Assembly: GCF_000418555.1 (NCBI RefSeq)
Contig: NZ_ATKM01000007.1
Coordinates: 62,001-126,000, forward strand
Length of the DNA: 64,000 nt
Direction: 5' to 3'
Source of the DNA: Pseudomonas sp. P818
Lineage (GTDB): Bacteria; Pseudomonadota; Gammaproteobacteria; Pseudomonadales; Pseudomonadaceae
In this document: piece after piece, positions 11,410 through 20,926 of the stretch
How the letters are laid out: the number at the start of each line of letters is the position of its first letter
How positions within the stretch are numbered: position 1 is the first letter of the stretch
Position numbers and translations under genes: made by a program
Notes under the pieces: generated by a model
Seen by the model: the letters and a program-made list of their open reading frames with translations, nothing else
What the model was told of the DNA's origin: nothing
The model's database searches: none

Positions 11410-12633
11410 ATGAATTACGAAATCTTCCTCGCCATCGGTATGTTCACCGCCATCGTTCTCGCGCTGGTGCTGATCATCCTCGCGGCGCGCGCCAAGCTGG
11501 TGTCCAGCGGTGACGTGAGCATCGAGATCAACGGCGAAAAAACCATCGTGGTACCGGCCGGCGGCAAGCTGCTGCAAACCCTGGCCGACAACAACATCTT
11601 CCTGTCCTCCGCCTGCGGCGGCGGCGGTACCTGCGCCCAGTGCAAGTGCATCGTCGAAAGCGGCGGCGGGGAGATGCTCTCCACCGAAGAGTCGCACTTC
11701 ACCAAGCGCGAGGCCCGCGAAGGCTGGCGCCTGTCCTGCCAGACCCCGGTCAAGCAGGACATGAAGATCGAAGTCCCGGAAGAGGTCTTCGGCGTCAAGA
11801 AGTGGGAATGCACCGTCCAGTCCAACCCCAACGTCGCCACTTTCATCAAGGAGCTGACGCTGAAGCTGCCGGAAGGCGAGAACGTCGACTTCCGTGCCGG
11901 TGGTTACGTGCAGCTGGAGTGCCCGCCGCACACCGTGTACTACAAGGACTTCGACATCCAGGAGGAGTATCGCGGCGACTGGGACAAGTTCAACCAGTGG
12001 AAGTACGTGTCCAAGGTCGACGAGACCGTGATCCGTGCCTATTCCATGGCCAACTACCCGGAAGAGCGCGGTCTGGTGAAGTTCAACATCCGTATCGCCT
12101 CGCCGCCCCCCGGCAAGGACGATCTGCCGCCGGGCAAGATGTCGTCCTACGTGTTCAGCCTCAAGCCGGGCGACAAGATCACCGTGTACGGGCCGTTCGG
12201 TGAGTTCTTCGCCAAGGACACCGACGCCGAGATGGTCTTCATCGGTGGTGGTGCCGGCATGGCGCCGATGCGTTCGCACATCTTCGACCAGCTCAAGCGC
12301 CTGAAATCCAAGCGCAAGATCAGCTTCTGGTACGGTGCGCGTTCCATGCGCGAGTCGTTCTACAACGAAGAGTACGATCAGCTGGCCGCGGAAAACCCGA
12401 ACTTCCAGTGGCACCTGGCACTGTCCGATCCGCAGCCGGAAGACAACTGGACCGGGCTCACCGGCTTCATCCACAACGTGCTGTACGAGAACTACCTGAA
12501 GGACCACCCGGCTCCGGAAGATTGCGAGTTCTACATGTGCGGCCCACCCATGATGAACGCCGCCGTGATCAAGATGCTCACCGACCTGGGCGTCGAACCG
12601 GAGAACATTCTCCTCGACGACTTCGGCGGCTAA
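11410..12633 (+). CDS. nqrF: Na+-NQR subunit F, NADH-oxidising subunit
   Basis: Entry point of electrons. One N-terminal membrane helix (about residues 5-27) is followed by a 2Fe-2S ferredoxin domain with C69, C75, C78 and C110, then an FAD domain (RAYSMANYP) and an NADH domain ([11 protein letters not shown] and the C-terminal CGPPMMN…DDFGG). 407 residues, the normal length. All four iron-sulfur ligands are present, so the complex should be functional. Preceded by a GGAAAGGA-type ribosome site. Confidence 0.98.
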   Translation: MNYEIFLAIGMFTAIVLALVLIILAARAKLVSSGDVSIEINGEKTIVVPAGGKLLQTLADNNIFLSSACGGGGTCAQCKCIVESGGGEMLSTEESHFTKREAREGWRLSCQTPVKQDMKIEVPEEVFGVKKWECTVQSNPNVATFIKELTLKLPEGENVDFRAGGYVQLECPPHTVYYKDFDIQEEYRGDWDKFNQWKYVSKVDETVIRAYSMANYPEERGLVKFNIRIASPPPGKDDLPPGKMSSYVFSLKPGDKITVYGPFGEFFAKDTDAEMVFIGGGAGMAPMRSHIFDQLKRLKSKRKISFWYGARSMRESFYNEEYDQLAAENPNFQWHLALSDPQPEDNWTGLTGFIHNVLYENYLKDHPAPEDCEFYMCGPPMMNAAVIKMLTDLGVEPENILLDDFGG

Positions 12634-12635
12634 GC

Positions 12636-13661
12636 ATGAGGTCTGCTGTACTCCAGCCCGTTATCGCTGTCGCCCTGGCGGCAGCCCTAACGGGCTGCTT
12701 GCATTCTGAGCGGATCGAAGAGTTCGGCGGCCCGACCATGGGCAGCACCTATTCGATCAAATACGTCCGCAGTGAAGGTGTCGCACCGCAAGCCGAACTC
12801 AAGGCTGCGACCGAGGCGATCCTCGCCGAGATCGATCTGCAGATGTCCACCTATCGCGACGATTCACTGATCGAGCAATTCAACCGTGCGCCGGCCGGTA
12901 CCTGCCAGGCCATGCCCAAGGGCGTGCTCGACCTGGTACGCGCCGGTAATCGTCTGCACGAAGAGAGCCAGGGGCACTTCGACCTGACTCTCGAACCCTT
13001 GCTCGACCTCTGGGGCTTCGGGCCCAAGGGGCAGGGCGAGGCGGTACCGGATGCCGAGCGCCTGGCTGAGGTGCGTCAGCGAGTCGGTCAGCAGCACCTG
13101 AAGATCGAGGGCGAGCAGCTGTGCAAGGATGTCGACGTTCAGGTCGACTTCAACAGCATCGCCGCTGGCTATGCCGTCGATCTGATCGTGGCGCGTCTGG
13201 GCGAGCTGGGTGTCACCAGTTACCTGGTGGAGGCCACCGGCGAGCTCAAGGCGGCCGGCTTCAAGCCCGATGGCAGCCACTGGCGTATCGGTCTGGAGGC
13301 GCCGCGCGACGATCAGCGAGTCGCCCAGCGCATTCTGCAGCTCGATAGCTACGGCATCTCCACTTCGGGGGATTACCGCAACTATTTCGAGGAGAATGGT
13401 CAACGCTACTCGCATACGCTCGATCCGCTGACGGGTAAACCGGTCAACCACAAGCTGGCGGCAGTGACGGTGGCAGATCCATCGACCTTGCGTGCCGATG
13501 GCTTGTCTACCCTATTGATGGTGCTCGGGCCGGATGCCGGCATGGCTTTCGCCGAGCGCAACGGTATCGCGGCGTTTTTCGTGACGCGTGAGGGCGAGGG
13601 CTTCGTCACACAGGGCACGACCGCATTCGAGCAGCTATTCGCTGCAGGAGATGAGCAATGA
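12636..13661 (+). CDS. apbE: FAD:protein FMN transferase ApbE (lipoprotein)
   Basis: Transfers FMN from FAD to threonines of NqrB and NqrC. The start ATG 12636 lies two bases after the nqrF stop and yields a lipoprotein signal ending in the lipobox ALTGC, so the enzyme is anchored on the periplasmic side. Family blocks include GGPTMGSTYSI, VDFNSIAAGYAVD, and TSGDYRNYFE followed by SHTLDPLTGKPV. 341 residues. A longer in-frame reading back into nqrF exists but would bury the signal peptide. Genomic position right behind nqrF states its target. Its last four bases overlap nqrM. Confidence 0.95.
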   Translation: MRSAVLQPVIAVALAAALTGCLHSERIEEFGGPTMGSTYSIKYVRSEGVAPQAELKAATEAILAEIDLQMSTYRDDSLIEQFNRAPAGTCQAMPKGVLDLVRAGNRLHEESQGHFDLTLEPLLDLWGFGPKGQGEAVPDAERLAEVRQRVGQQHLKIEGEQLCKDVDVQVDFNSIAAGYAVDLIVARLGELGVTSYLVEATGELKAAGFKPDGSHWRIGLEAPRDDQRVAQRILQLDSYGISTSGDYRNYFEENGQRYSHTLDPLTGKPVNHKLAAVTVADPSTLRADGLSTLLMVLGPDAGMAFAERNGIAAFFVTREGEGFVTQGTTAFEQLFAAGDEQ

Positions 13662-13888
13662 CGTTTCTGGTTGTATTTCTGGCCATGATTCTGGTCGTCG
13701 GCATGATGGCCGTCGGCGTGATCATGGGGCGCAAACCCATCGCCGGTTCCTGCGGTGGTATCGCCAATCTGGGTATCGAGAAGGAGTGCTCGATCTGCGG
13801 CGGTAGCCGTGAGAAGTGCGAAGAGGTCAATCGCGACAAGAGCGAGGCGCCGAACACCGACCTGGCTTACGACGCGAGCAAGCGCTAA
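13658..13888 (+). CDS. nqrM: Na+-NQR maturation protein NqrM
   Basis: 76-residue protein with one N-terminal membrane helix (about residues 2-23) and four cysteines (C32, C44, C47, C54) in SCGG and ECSICGG…KC contexts. This pattern defines NqrM (formerly DUF539), which is required for assembly of the NqrD/NqrE iron centre. It overlaps apbE by four bases and closes the nqr operon. Confidence 0.95.
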   Translation: MTFLVVFLAMILVVGMMAVGVIMGRKPIAGSCGGIANLGIEKECSICGGSREKCEEVNRDKSEAPNTDLAYDASKR

Positions 13889-13984
13889 GTCGGCTGGTAG
13901 CTTTGATAGCTGGTGGCTATTATCCGCTGCCGGCCCTGCCGAGGGTGCGCCACAAGCGCTCCGGCCTGATCTGAAGGAGTAAAC

Positions 13985-15379
13985 ATGGCGGTCTACAACT
14001 ACGATGTGGTGGTGCTTGGCTCCGGCCCGGCGGGCGAGGGCGCGGCGATGAACGCGGCCAAGGCCGGGCGCAAGGTGGCCGTGGTGGACAACCGTCCGCT
14101 GGTCGGCGGCAACTGCACCCACCTGGGCACCATTCCGTCCAAGGCGCTGCGCCACTCGGTGCGGCAGATCATGCAGTTCAACACCAACCCGATGTTCCGC
14201 CAGATCGGCGAGCCGCGTTGGTTCTCCTTTCCCGACGTGCTGAAAAGCGCGGAGAAGGTGATCGCCAAGCAGGTCACCTCGCGTACCGGCTACTATGCAC
14301 GCAACCGCATCGACACCTACTTCGGCACTGCCAGCTTCGCTGACGAGCAGACGGTCGAAGTGGTCTGCCTCAATGGCGTGGTGGAAAAGCTGGTAGCCAA
14401 GCAGATCGTCATCGCCACCGGGTCGCGTCCCTACCGCCCGGCCGACGTCGATTTCCGCCACCCGCGTATCTACGATAGCGACACCATCCTCAGCCTTGGG
14501 CACACGCCGCGCCGTCTGATCATCTACGGAGCCGGGGTCATTGGCTGCGAGTACGCCTCGATCTTCAGTGGTCTGGGTGTGCTGGTCGACCTGATCGACA
14601 ACCGCGATCAGCTGCTCAGCTTCCTTGATTCGGAAATCTCCGACGCGCTTTCCTATCACCTGCGCAACAACAACGTGTTGATTCGTCACAACGAAGAATA
14701 CGAGCGTATCGAGGGTGTGGAGAACGGCGTGGTCCTGCACCTGAAATCGGGCAAGAAGATCAAAGCCGACGCCCTGCTGTGGTGTAACGGCCGTACCGGC
14801 AACACCGATCAGCTGGGCCTGGAGAACATTGGCATCGCGGTCAACAGCCGTGGCCAGATCCAGGTCGACGAGTACTATCGCACCGAGGTCAGCAACATCT
14901 ACGCCGCCGGGGACGTGATCGGCTGGCCGAGCCTGGCCAGTGCTGCGGCTGACCAGGGTCGTTCCGCTGCCGGCAGCATCGTCGATAATGGCAGCTGGCG
15001 TTTCGTCGATGACGTGCCGACCGGCATCTACACCATTCCGGAGATCAGCTCGATCGGCAAGACCGAGCGTGAACTGACCCAGGCCAAGGTGCCTTACGAA
15101 GTGGGCAAGGCCTTCTTCAAGGGTATGGCCCGCGCGCAGATCTCGGTCGAACCGGTGGGTATGCTGAAGATCCTGTTCCATCGTGAGACCCTGGAAGTGC
15201 TGGGTGTGCACTGCTTCGGCTATCAGGCCTCGGAGATCGTCCACATCGGTCAGGCGATCATGAACCAGAAGGGCGAAGCCAACAGCATCAAGTACTTCAT
15301 CAACACCACCTTCAACTACCCGACCATGGCCGAGGCCTATCGGGTTGCCGCGTTCGACGGCCTCAACCGGCTTTTTTGA
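13985..15379 (+). CDS. sthA: Soluble pyridine nucleotide transhydrogenase
   Basis: Cytoplasmic FAD enzyme that interconverts NADPH and NADH. 464 residues; the FAD-binding GSGPAGEG is at residues 12-19 and the NAD(P) motif [11 protein letters not shown] follows mid-protein. The redox motif reads [13 protein letters not shown]: only the first of the two cysteines used by related disulfide reductases is present, which is the known hallmark of this transhydrogenase. Start ATG 13985 has GAAGGAG immediately upstream. It follows nqrM by 96 bases and may have its own promoter. Confidence 0.97.
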   Translation: MAVYNYDVVVLGSGPAGEGAAMNAAKAGRKVAVVDNRPLVGGNCTHLGTIPSKALRHSVRQIMQFNTNPMFRQIGEPRWFSFPDVLKSAEKVIAKQVTSRTGYYARNRIDTYFGTASFADEQTVEVVCLNGVVEKLVAKQIVIATGSRPYRPADVDFRHPRIYDSDTILSLGHTPRRLIIYGAGVIGCEYASIFSGLGVLVDLIDNRDQLLSFLDSEISDALSYHLRNNNVLIRHNEEYERIEGVENGVVLHLKSGKKIKADALLWCNGRTGNTDQLGLENIGIAVNSRGQIQVDEYYRTEVSNIYAAGDVIGWPSLASAAADQGRSAAGSIVDNGSWRFVDDVPTGIYTIPEISSIGKTERELTQAKVPYEVGKAFFKGMARAQISVEPVGMLKILFHRETLEVLGVHCFGYQASEIVHIGQAIMNQKGEANSIKYFINTTFNYPTMAEAYRVAAFDGLNRLF

Positions 15380-15489
15380 GCGGCTCCGGCCGGCGGCCTG
15401 AGCCGGTCGGGGAGGCAGGCTGGGTAGTGGCTTCCGAGTGGCGCTGGCCGAATCGGGAGAGCTTCTAGCGTCTCAGGCGGCAGCAAAGA

Positions 15490-15516
15490 ACAAAACCGGC
15501 CATTGGCCGGTTTTGT
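15490..15516. terminator. Candidate terminator hairpin after sthA
   Basis: A 12-bp perfect inverted repeat (15490-15501 and 15505-15516, ACCGGCC/GGCCGGT core flanked by AAAA/TTTT) with a three-base loop, about 110 bases after sthA. The T tract is only four long but symmetric. Confidence 0.6.
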
Positions 15517-15596
15517 CGTTGTTGGGCGCCGTATTCGTAGCCTGGATGCAATCCGGGGCCTTCGCACCATGTCATCCGGGCGACACGGCTTCGAGT

Positions 15597-15668
15597 GTAG
15601 GAGCGAATTCATTCGCGACGCTGGCGCGCGCGGTCCCGGCTGCGCATCGCGGATAAATCCGCTCCTAC
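15597..15668. repeat. REP-type palindrome (GTAGGAGCG…CGCTCCTAC class)
   Basis: GTAGGAGCGAATTCATTCGCG on the left is mirrored by an imperfect complement ending GCTCCTAC on the right, with a GC-rich middle. This is the common Pseudomonas repetitive extragenic palindrome. It lies in the 441-bp spacer between sthA and the GDPD gene (15380-15820), which holds no gene. Confidence 0.75.
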
Positions 15669-15688
15669 GGGAGGTGAGTGCCTTAGGT

Positions 15689-15750
15689 CGTAGCCCGGAT
15701 GCAATCCGGGGACATCCTCGCTCCAGCTCCCGGATTGCATCCGGGCTACG
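15689..15750. repeat. Palindromic repeat with 22-bp perfect arms
   Basis: Perfect 22-bp inverted arms (15689-15710 and 15729-15750; core CCCGGATGCAATCCGGG) with an 18-bp spacer. The identical arms recur at 46060-46120, a half copy is at 28591-28610 and a diverged half at 15537-15558. Intergenic repeat family of this genome. Confidence 0.8.
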
Positions 15751-15772
15751 CGGCGGGCTGCTCTGGCTTGCT

Positions 15773-15798
15773 CCCCTCTCCCGCTTGCGGGAGAGGGG
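15773..15798. repeat. Short palindrome, CCCCTCTCCCGC class
   Basis: CCCCTCTCCCGC and its exact complement GCGGGAGAGGGG are separated by two bases, followed by a G-rich run. It resembles another dispersed extragenic repeat of pseudomonads and lies just downstream of the convergent GDPD gene. Confidence 0.6.
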
Positions 15799-15820
15799 CT
15801 GGGGGAGAGGGGGTTAAGGC

Positions 15821-16540
15821 TCAGCCGCGTAGTGTCTGCACCGCTATGCCGGGGAAGTCGGTGATGATGCTGTCGGCACCGAAGTCGGCCAGGCGACGCA
15901 TCAGCGCCGGCTCGTTGACCGTCCACACCGACACGTGCAGCCCCTGTTTCTGCGCCTTGAGCAGGCGCTCCGGGGTGCACAGCGTCCAGTTCAGGGCGAG
16001 CAGGTGACAGTCGTAATGGGCGGCCACCTTCAGCGGGTCGAGCCAGGCGTACTCGGCCACCAGGCCCAGTTGCAGCTGTGGGGTCAGCTCGCGTGCGGCC
16101 TTGAGCACCTCACGTGAGCTGGAAGTGATGGTGATCCGTTCGCGCAGGCCGAAGCGCTCGGCCAGTTCGGCGATGGCCAGTACGGTGCGTGCGGCACGCA
16201 CTTTCGAGGCACTTTTCACTTCCAGCTGCCAGTGCTCGAACCGACACTGCTCGAACAGGTCCTGCAGGCGCGGAATGGGGCAGGGACGCACCCAGCCCGG
16301 ACCACCCTTGCGAGCGTCGTACTTGATCAGCTCGGCGGCGTCATGCTCGACCACCTTGCCGCGCAGGCCGGTGGTGCGTTTGAGGGTTGGGTCGTGAATC
16401 ACCATCAATTCGCCGTCGCGTGACAGGTGCAGATCCAGCTCGCAACGATTGACACCATGTTCCAGGCAGCGCTGGAAGCTGGCGAGGGTGTTTTCCGGGG
16501 CTTCGCCCTTGGCGCCGCGATGGCCGTAGATAAGGGTCAC
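15821..16540 (-). CDS. Glycerophosphodiester phosphodiesterase
   Basis: Hydrolyses glycerophosphodiesters to glycerol-3-phosphate and an alcohol. 239 residues with the GDPD signatures HRGAKGEAPENTLASF at the N-terminus, CELDLHLSRDGELMVIHD (acidic metal ligands), and LEVKS. No signal peptide is visible, so it acts in the cytoplasm like UgpQ. The GTG start at 16540 overlaps the stop of the upstream gene by four bases, indicating translational coupling with the small exported protein. Confidence 0.92.
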   Translation of the reverse strand: MTLIYGHRGAKGEAPENTLASFQRCLEHGVNRCELDLHLSRDGELMVIHDPTLKRTTGLRGKVVEHDAAELIKYDARKGGPGWVRPCPIPRLQDLFEQCRFEHWQLEVKSASKVRAARTVLAIAELAERFGLRERITITSSSREVLKAARELTPQLQLGLVAEYAWLDPLKVAAHYDCHLLALNWTLCTPERLLKAQKQGLHVSVWTVNEPALMRRLADFGADSIITDFPGIAVQTLRG

Positions 16541-16845
16541 TGTTGCTCCTTGGCGGTGTCGAGGTGGCGTGGCTGGTGGTGGCGCACGCTGTTGATCACG
16601 TGATCGTATTCGAAATAGACGCTGAACTCGCGGTAGTCCCAGCGCGTGATCGGCGGCTGGCCGACGGGCTTGTGCTCCTCATCGGCGAGGCCGAAGCGCT
16701 CCAGTACCGAGCGTTTGGACTCGCCTTTGTGCGGCAGGTTGCGGGCATCGATATCCGCGCCCTGGCTGCCTACCGGAATGGTCAGAGTGTCGGCGAACGA
16801 GGAAAGCGGGGCGAGCAGGGCGAGTAGCAGAGCGAAGCGATACAT
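16537..16845 (-). CDS. Small exported protein of unknown function
   Basis: 102 residues with a clear signal peptide (MYRFALLLALLAPLSSFA, cleavage after SFA). The mature part of about 84 residues holds a conserved-looking segment PITRWDYREFSVYFEYDHV, suggesting a small beta-rich fold, and a His/Arg-rich tail. It is overlapped by the GDPD gene and lies behind the PilZ gene on the same strand, so the three probably form one transcript. I do not recognise a characterised family; homologues are sometimes labelled phosphodiesterase only through the neighbour. Confidence 0.7.
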   Translation of the reverse strand: MYRFALLLALLAPLSSFADTLTIPVGSQGADIDARNLPHKGESKRSVLERFGLADEEHKPVGQPPITRWDYREFSVYFEYDHVINSVRHHQPRHLDTAKEQQ

Positions 16846-16864
16846 GGCGGTTCCTTGGCGGCGT

Positions 16865-17431
16865 TCATTCGCGGGCCTGGCGACGTTCCAGGGCCTGTCT
16901 CTGCAGGATATGCCGGGCCAGCAATTGGCGCTGTGCGTCGGTCAACGCTTCGAACTCGGTGCCGATCTCGTACTGGCCGTCGCTGCGTGCGCTGCAATGC
17001 ACCACTTGAGCACGCAGCATCAGGCCGAGGGCCTGTGGCATCAATACCATCTTGATCGCCAGGTGACTGCCGATTGCCACGGCCTGGGGGTGGCTGAAAC
17101 TGATGCCGCCCTCGGACAGCGAAACCTGGCGCGGTGCGCCAATGTCGCGCAACAGGCTCTGCGCCACAGCCTGGCCGAGCAGGTCGATGCGCTTGTTGAT
17201 CACTTTCAGGTAGTTGGCCAGAGTGCGGTCGCGTTCGCTGATGTGGCGCAGCAGATGCTGCGACTCGAAGTCCATCAGGTGCAGGTCGCTGAGCAGATTG
17301 AACAGCGGCGAGGGGTCGTGAAGCACGTCGCTGGCCTGGGCTTCGGCCCCCGACAGCAGGCTGAATTCCAGTGCGATCGTATCCTCGATACGGTAGTATT
17401 CGCGGCGATCATCTACATCGTTAGTCGACAT
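16865..17431 (-). CDS. PilZ-domain protein
   Basis: 188-residue cytoplasmic protein. The N-terminus DDRREYYRIED gives an RxxxR-type c-di-GMP motif (R10, R14); the second PilZ motif aligns at VSLSEGGISF, where Ser replaces the usual Asp/Asn of [DN]xSxxG. Between them lies a helical insertion of about 80 residues. Position upstream of lolC matches the PilZ protein PA2989 of P. aeruginosa. Nucleotide binding is plausible but not assured given the substitution. Confidence 0.78.
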   Translation of the reverse strand: MSTNDVDDRREYYRIEDTIALEFSLLSGAEAQASDVLHDPSPLFNLLSDLHLMDFESQHLLRHISERDRTLANYLKVINKRIDLLGQAVAQSLLRDIGAPRQVSLSEGGISFSHPQAVAIGSHLAIKMVLMPQALGLMLRAQVVHCSARSDGQYEIGTEFEALTDAQRQLLARHILQRQALERRQARE

Positions 17432-17723
17432 GGCGAACCCATGAAAGCAGTGGTGGTCGAAGAGCCTGTTGAAGGCCTCGCGAACGGGATGCGTGCCAGG
17501 CGAGCATCGCCGGGCAAGCGCCGGTTACGAATGGTAAACGAGCAATTCTCGCTTCGCTCGTCCCTTCGGGGTCACACTGACGTGTGATGGCCATGAGTGG
17601 CTTTCCAAGTGTTTTTAACGCAGCAGGTCCGTTACGCAGCCCACCTCGAGTCGCTTCTGAGTGTAAGGCCGCTGATCGGGCCCCGCCACATGGACGTTTT
17701 TCTTTCCCCCGAATCTCTCCGAC

Positions 17724-18971
17724 ATGTTCAGACCTCTGTTCGTATTCATCGGCACGCGCTACACACGGGCCAAGCGCCGCAACCACTTCGTCTCCTTCAT
17801 TTCCCTGACGTCCATGCTCGGCCTCACCCTGGGGGTGATGGTGATGATCCTGGTGCTGTCGGTCATGAACGGTTTCGACCACGAGATGCGCACCCGTGTG
17901 CTGGGGATGATTCCCCACGCCACGGTCGAGTCGCCGACCCCGGTTAGTGACTGGCCTGCGCTGGCGCGTCAGGTCGAGCGCCACCCGCGTGTCGAGGCGC
18001 TGGCCCCCTTCACCCAGATGCAGGGCTTGCTGACGCATGACGGCAAGGTGCAGAAGGTACTGATCAACGCCATCGATCCCGAGCAGGAGCGCAAGGTCTC
18101 GATCATCGATGATTTCTTCCAGCAGGGCAGTCTCGACAGTCTGCAGCCAGGCGATTTCGCCATGGTCATCGGCGACAAGGCCGCCGCCAAGCTGGGCCTG
18201 AAACTCGGTGACAAGGTCACCTTCGTCGCCCCCGAAGTCACCGTGACCCCGGCCGGCATGTTCCCGCGCCTGAAGCGTTTTACCGTCACCGGTATCTTTC
18301 ATGTCGGTGCCGGCGAGATCGATGGTGCGCTGGCGCTGGCCAACATCAGTGACCTGGCGCGCCTGCAGCGCTGGCAGCCGGATCAGGTCCAGGGCCTGCG
18401 TCTGAAGTTCGATGACCTGTTCCAGGCGCCACGTAGCGCCTGGGAGATCGCCCAGACCCTCGACGGTGATTTCTACGCCCGCGACTGGACCCGCACTCAC
18501 GGCAACCTGTACCAGGCCATCCGCATGGAGAAGACCATGATCGGCCTGCTGCTGCTGCTGATCGTCGCGGTGGCCGCCTTCAATATCATCTCCACCCTGG
18601 TGATGGTGGTGACCGACAAGAAAGGCGACATCGCTATCCTGCGCACCCTTGGCGCCACGCCGCGGCAGATCATGGCCATCTTCATGGTGCAGGGCACGGT
18701 GATCGGTGTGGTCGGTACCTTCATCGGTGCCGTGTTGGGGATTCTCGCGGCGCTCAACGTCAGCAGCCTGATCGCCGGCATCGAGCGCCTGCTGGGCATC
18801 AAGTTTCTCAATGCCGATGTCTACTTCATCGATTACCTGCCTTCGCAACTGCAGAGCGCCGACGTGGTGATGGTCTGTACCGCGGCGCTGCTGCTGAGCT
18901 TCTTCGCTACCCTGTATCCAGCCTGGCGCGCCGCGCGCACCCAGCCCGCCGAGGCCCTGCGCTATGAGTGA
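17724..18971 (+). CDS. lolC: Lipoprotein-releasing ABC transporter permease LolC
   Basis: Inner-membrane subunit of LolCDE, which extracts outer-membrane lipoproteins and passes them to LolA. 415 residues: one N-terminal membrane helix (about 27-50), a large periplasmic domain, and three C-terminal helices. The coupling segment [13 protein letters not shown] is typical of the LolC/E-MacB family. First gene of lolC-lolD-lolE; the lolD start lies inside its last eight bases. The 292-bp upstream region separates it from the divergent PilZ gene; no strong promoter hexamers were found there. Assignment C versus E is by gene order. Confidence 0.94.
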   Translation: MFRPLFVFIGTRYTRAKRRNHFVSFISLTSMLGLTLGVMVMILVLSVMNGFDHEMRTRVLGMIPHATVESPTPVSDWPALARQVERHPRVEALAPFTQMQGLLTHDGKVQKVLINAIDPEQERKVSIIDDFFQQGSLDSLQPGDFAMVIGDKAAAKLGLKLGDKVTFVAPEVTVTPAGMFPRLKRFTVTGIFHVGAGEIDGALALANISDLARLQRWQPDQVQGLRLKFDDLFQAPRSAWEIAQTLDGDFYARDWTRTHGNLYQAIRMEKTMIGLLLLLIVAVAAFNIISTLVMVVTDKKGDIAILRTLGATPRQIMAIFMVQGTVIGVVGTFIGAVLGILAALNVSSLIAGIERLLGIKFLNADVYFIDYLPSQLQSADVVMVCTAALLLSFFATLYPAWRAARTQPAEALRYE

Positions 18972-19677
18972 ATCCATGAACCAGAACGCCATGAAACAGC
19001 ACAATGCCGTGCTCAGCTGCCGCAACCTGAGCAAGCGTTACGACGAGGGGCCCGAGTCGGTAGTCGTGCTCGACGGGCTCGAACTGGAACTCTTCCCCGG
19101 CGAGCGCGTGGCCATCGTCGGCAGCTCCGGCTCCGGCAAGAGCACTCTGCTGAACATGCTCGGTGGCCTGGATACGCCCAGCGAGGGCAGTGTCTGGCTG
19201 GCCGGCGAGCAGCTGTCGGCACTGAGCGAGACCGCCCGTGGCCTGCTGCGCAACCGTGCGCTGGGTTTCGTCTATCAGTTCCATCACCTGCTGGCCGAGT
19301 TCACCGCGCTGGAGAACGCCTGCATGCCGCTGCTGATCGGCAAGACGTCGATCGCCGAAGCGCGCCAGCGCGCGACCGCATTGCTGGAGCGCGTGGGGCT
19401 GGGTCATCGCCTCAACCACAAACCGGCCGAGCTGTCCGGTGGCGAGCGCCAGCGTGTGGCCATCGCCCGTGCCCTGGTCAATCGTCCGGGGCTGGTGCTG
19501 CTCGACGAGCCAACCGGCAATCTCGATCAGCACACCGCCGAAGGCATTCAGGAGCTGATGCGCGAGCTCAGCCGCGACTCCAATACGGCGTTTCTGGTAG
19601 TCACCCACGACATGCAGCTGGCACGGCAGATGGATCGCGTGCTGAGCCTGCAGGACGGCAAGCTGGTGGCCCTCTGA
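18964..19677 (+). CDS. lolD: Lipoprotein-releasing ABC transporter ATPase LolD
   Basis: 237-residue ATP-binding subunit. Walker [10 protein letters not shown] is at residues 52-60, the signature [15 protein letters not shown] near 157 and Walker [13 protein letters not shown] near 178. Starts at ATG 18964 overlapping lolC; in-frame ATGs at codons 5 and 10 are alternatives. The stop overlaps the lolE start, so the three subunits are translationally coupled. Confidence 0.96.
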   Translation: MSESMNQNAMKQHNAVLSCRNLSKRYDEGPESVVVLDGLELELFPGERVAIVGSSGSGKSTLLNMLGGLDTPSEGSVWLAGEQLSALSETARGLLRNRALGFVYQFHHLLAEFTALENACMPLLIGKTSIAEARQRATALLERVGLGHRLNHKPAELSGGERQRVAIARALVNRPGLVLLDEPTGNLDQHTAEGIQELMRELSRDSNTAFLVVTHDMQLARQMDRVLSLQDGKLVAL

Positions 19678-20921
19678 TGTTTCGTCCGCTGAGTATCTTC
19701 ATCGGCGCTCGCTACACGCGGGCCAAGCGCCGCAATCACTTCATCTCCTTCATTTCGCTGACTTCGATGATCGGCCTGGCGCTCGGCGTACTGGCGATGA
19801 TCGTGGTGCTGTCGGTGATGAACGGCTTCCAGAAGGAAATGAGCTCGCGGATTCTCGGCATGGTGCCGCACGCCATGGTCTATGGTGCCGAGCCGGTTGC
19901 TGACTGGCGCGCCCTGGCCGGCAAGGCCATGGCCAATCCGCAGGTGCAGGCTGCCGCGCCTTATGCCGAGCTCGAAGGCATGCTGTCCCATCGCGGGCTG
20001 ATGCAGCCGATTCAGATCCACGGCATCGACCCGGCGGAAGAGGGCAAGGTGTCGATCCTGCCCGAACACATCCGTCAAGGCAGCCTGAACAACCTGCAAC
20101 CCGGTGAGTTCGGCGTGGTGATCGGCGACATCACCGCACGACGCTTCGGTCTGCAGGTCGGCGACAAGCTGACGCTGATCATTCCCGAGCTGAGCCGTGC
20201 GCCCGGTGGTGTCACCCCGCGCATGCAGCGTCTGAATGTGGCGGCGGTGTTCAAGGTCGGTGCCGAGCTGGACAGCTCGCTGGCGCTGATCAACGTTGCC
20301 GATGCCGCAGCCATGCAGCGCCTGCCGGAGGGCACGGTGCCGGGCATCCGCCTGGCGCTGAAGGACCTGTACCAGGCGCCGCAGGTGTCCAAGGCGCTGC
20401 TCGCCGAGCTGGGTGCTGATTACCGCGCCGATGACTGGACCCACACCCAGGGCAGCCTGTTCAGCGCGATGAAGATGGAAAAGACCATGATCGGCCTGCT
20501 GCTGCTGCTGATCGTCGCAGTCGCCGCCTTCAATATCATCGCCACCCTGATCATGGTGGTGGCCGACAAGGGCGGCGATATCGCCATCCTGCGCACTCTG
20601 GGCGCCACACCACGGCAGATCATGGCCATCTTCATGGTGCAGGGCTCGGTGATCGGCCTGGTCGGCACCCTGATCGGCACGGTACTCGGCGTGCTCGCGG
20701 CGCTGAATGTCAGTGCGCTGGTGGCCTGGCTGGAATCCTTCGCCGGACAGCAGGTGCTGAGTTCCGACGTGTACTTCATCAGCAGCCTGCCATCTGACCT
20801 GCAGTGGCTGGATGTGGCACTAATCTGCTCGGCGGCATTGATCCTGAGCTTCCTCGCCACGCTCTATCCATCCTGGCGGGCGGCACAGGTGCAGCCGGCC
20901 GAAGCGCTACGCTACGAGTAA
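19677..20921 (+). CDS. lolE: Lipoprotein-releasing ABC transporter permease LolE
   Basis: 414 residues, same topology as LolC (one N-terminal helix, periplasmic domain, three C-terminal helices). It shares long identical runs with LolC, such as [19 protein letters not shown] and [17 protein letters not shown], whereas the periplasmic domains diverge. It completes the LolC/LolE heterodimer and is followed by a structured repeat. Confidence 0.94.
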   Translation: MFRPLSIFIGARYTRAKRRNHFISFISLTSMIGLALGVLAMIVVLSVMNGFQKEMSSRILGMVPHAMVYGAEPVADWRALAGKAMANPQVQAAAPYAELEGMLSHRGLMQPIQIHGIDPAEEGKVSILPEHIRQGSLNNLQPGEFGVVIGDITARRFGLQVGDKLTLIIPELSRAPGGVTPRMQRLNVAAVFKVGAELDSSLALINVADAAAMQRLPEGTVPGIRLALKDLYQAPQVSKALLAELGADYRADDWTHTQGSLFSAMKMEKTMIGLLLLLIVAVAAFNIIATLIMVVADKGGDIAILRTLGATPRQIMAIFMVQGSVIGLVGTLIGTVLGVLAALNVSALVAWLESFAGQQVLSSDVYFISSLPSDLQWLDVALICSAALILSFLATLYPSWRAAQVQPAEALRYE

Positions 20922-20926
20922 GAACG

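Noticed and set aside
17421..19034. 537-codon frame opposite lolC
   Set aside because: Shadow of lolC; His/Asp/Gln-rich translation without domain features.
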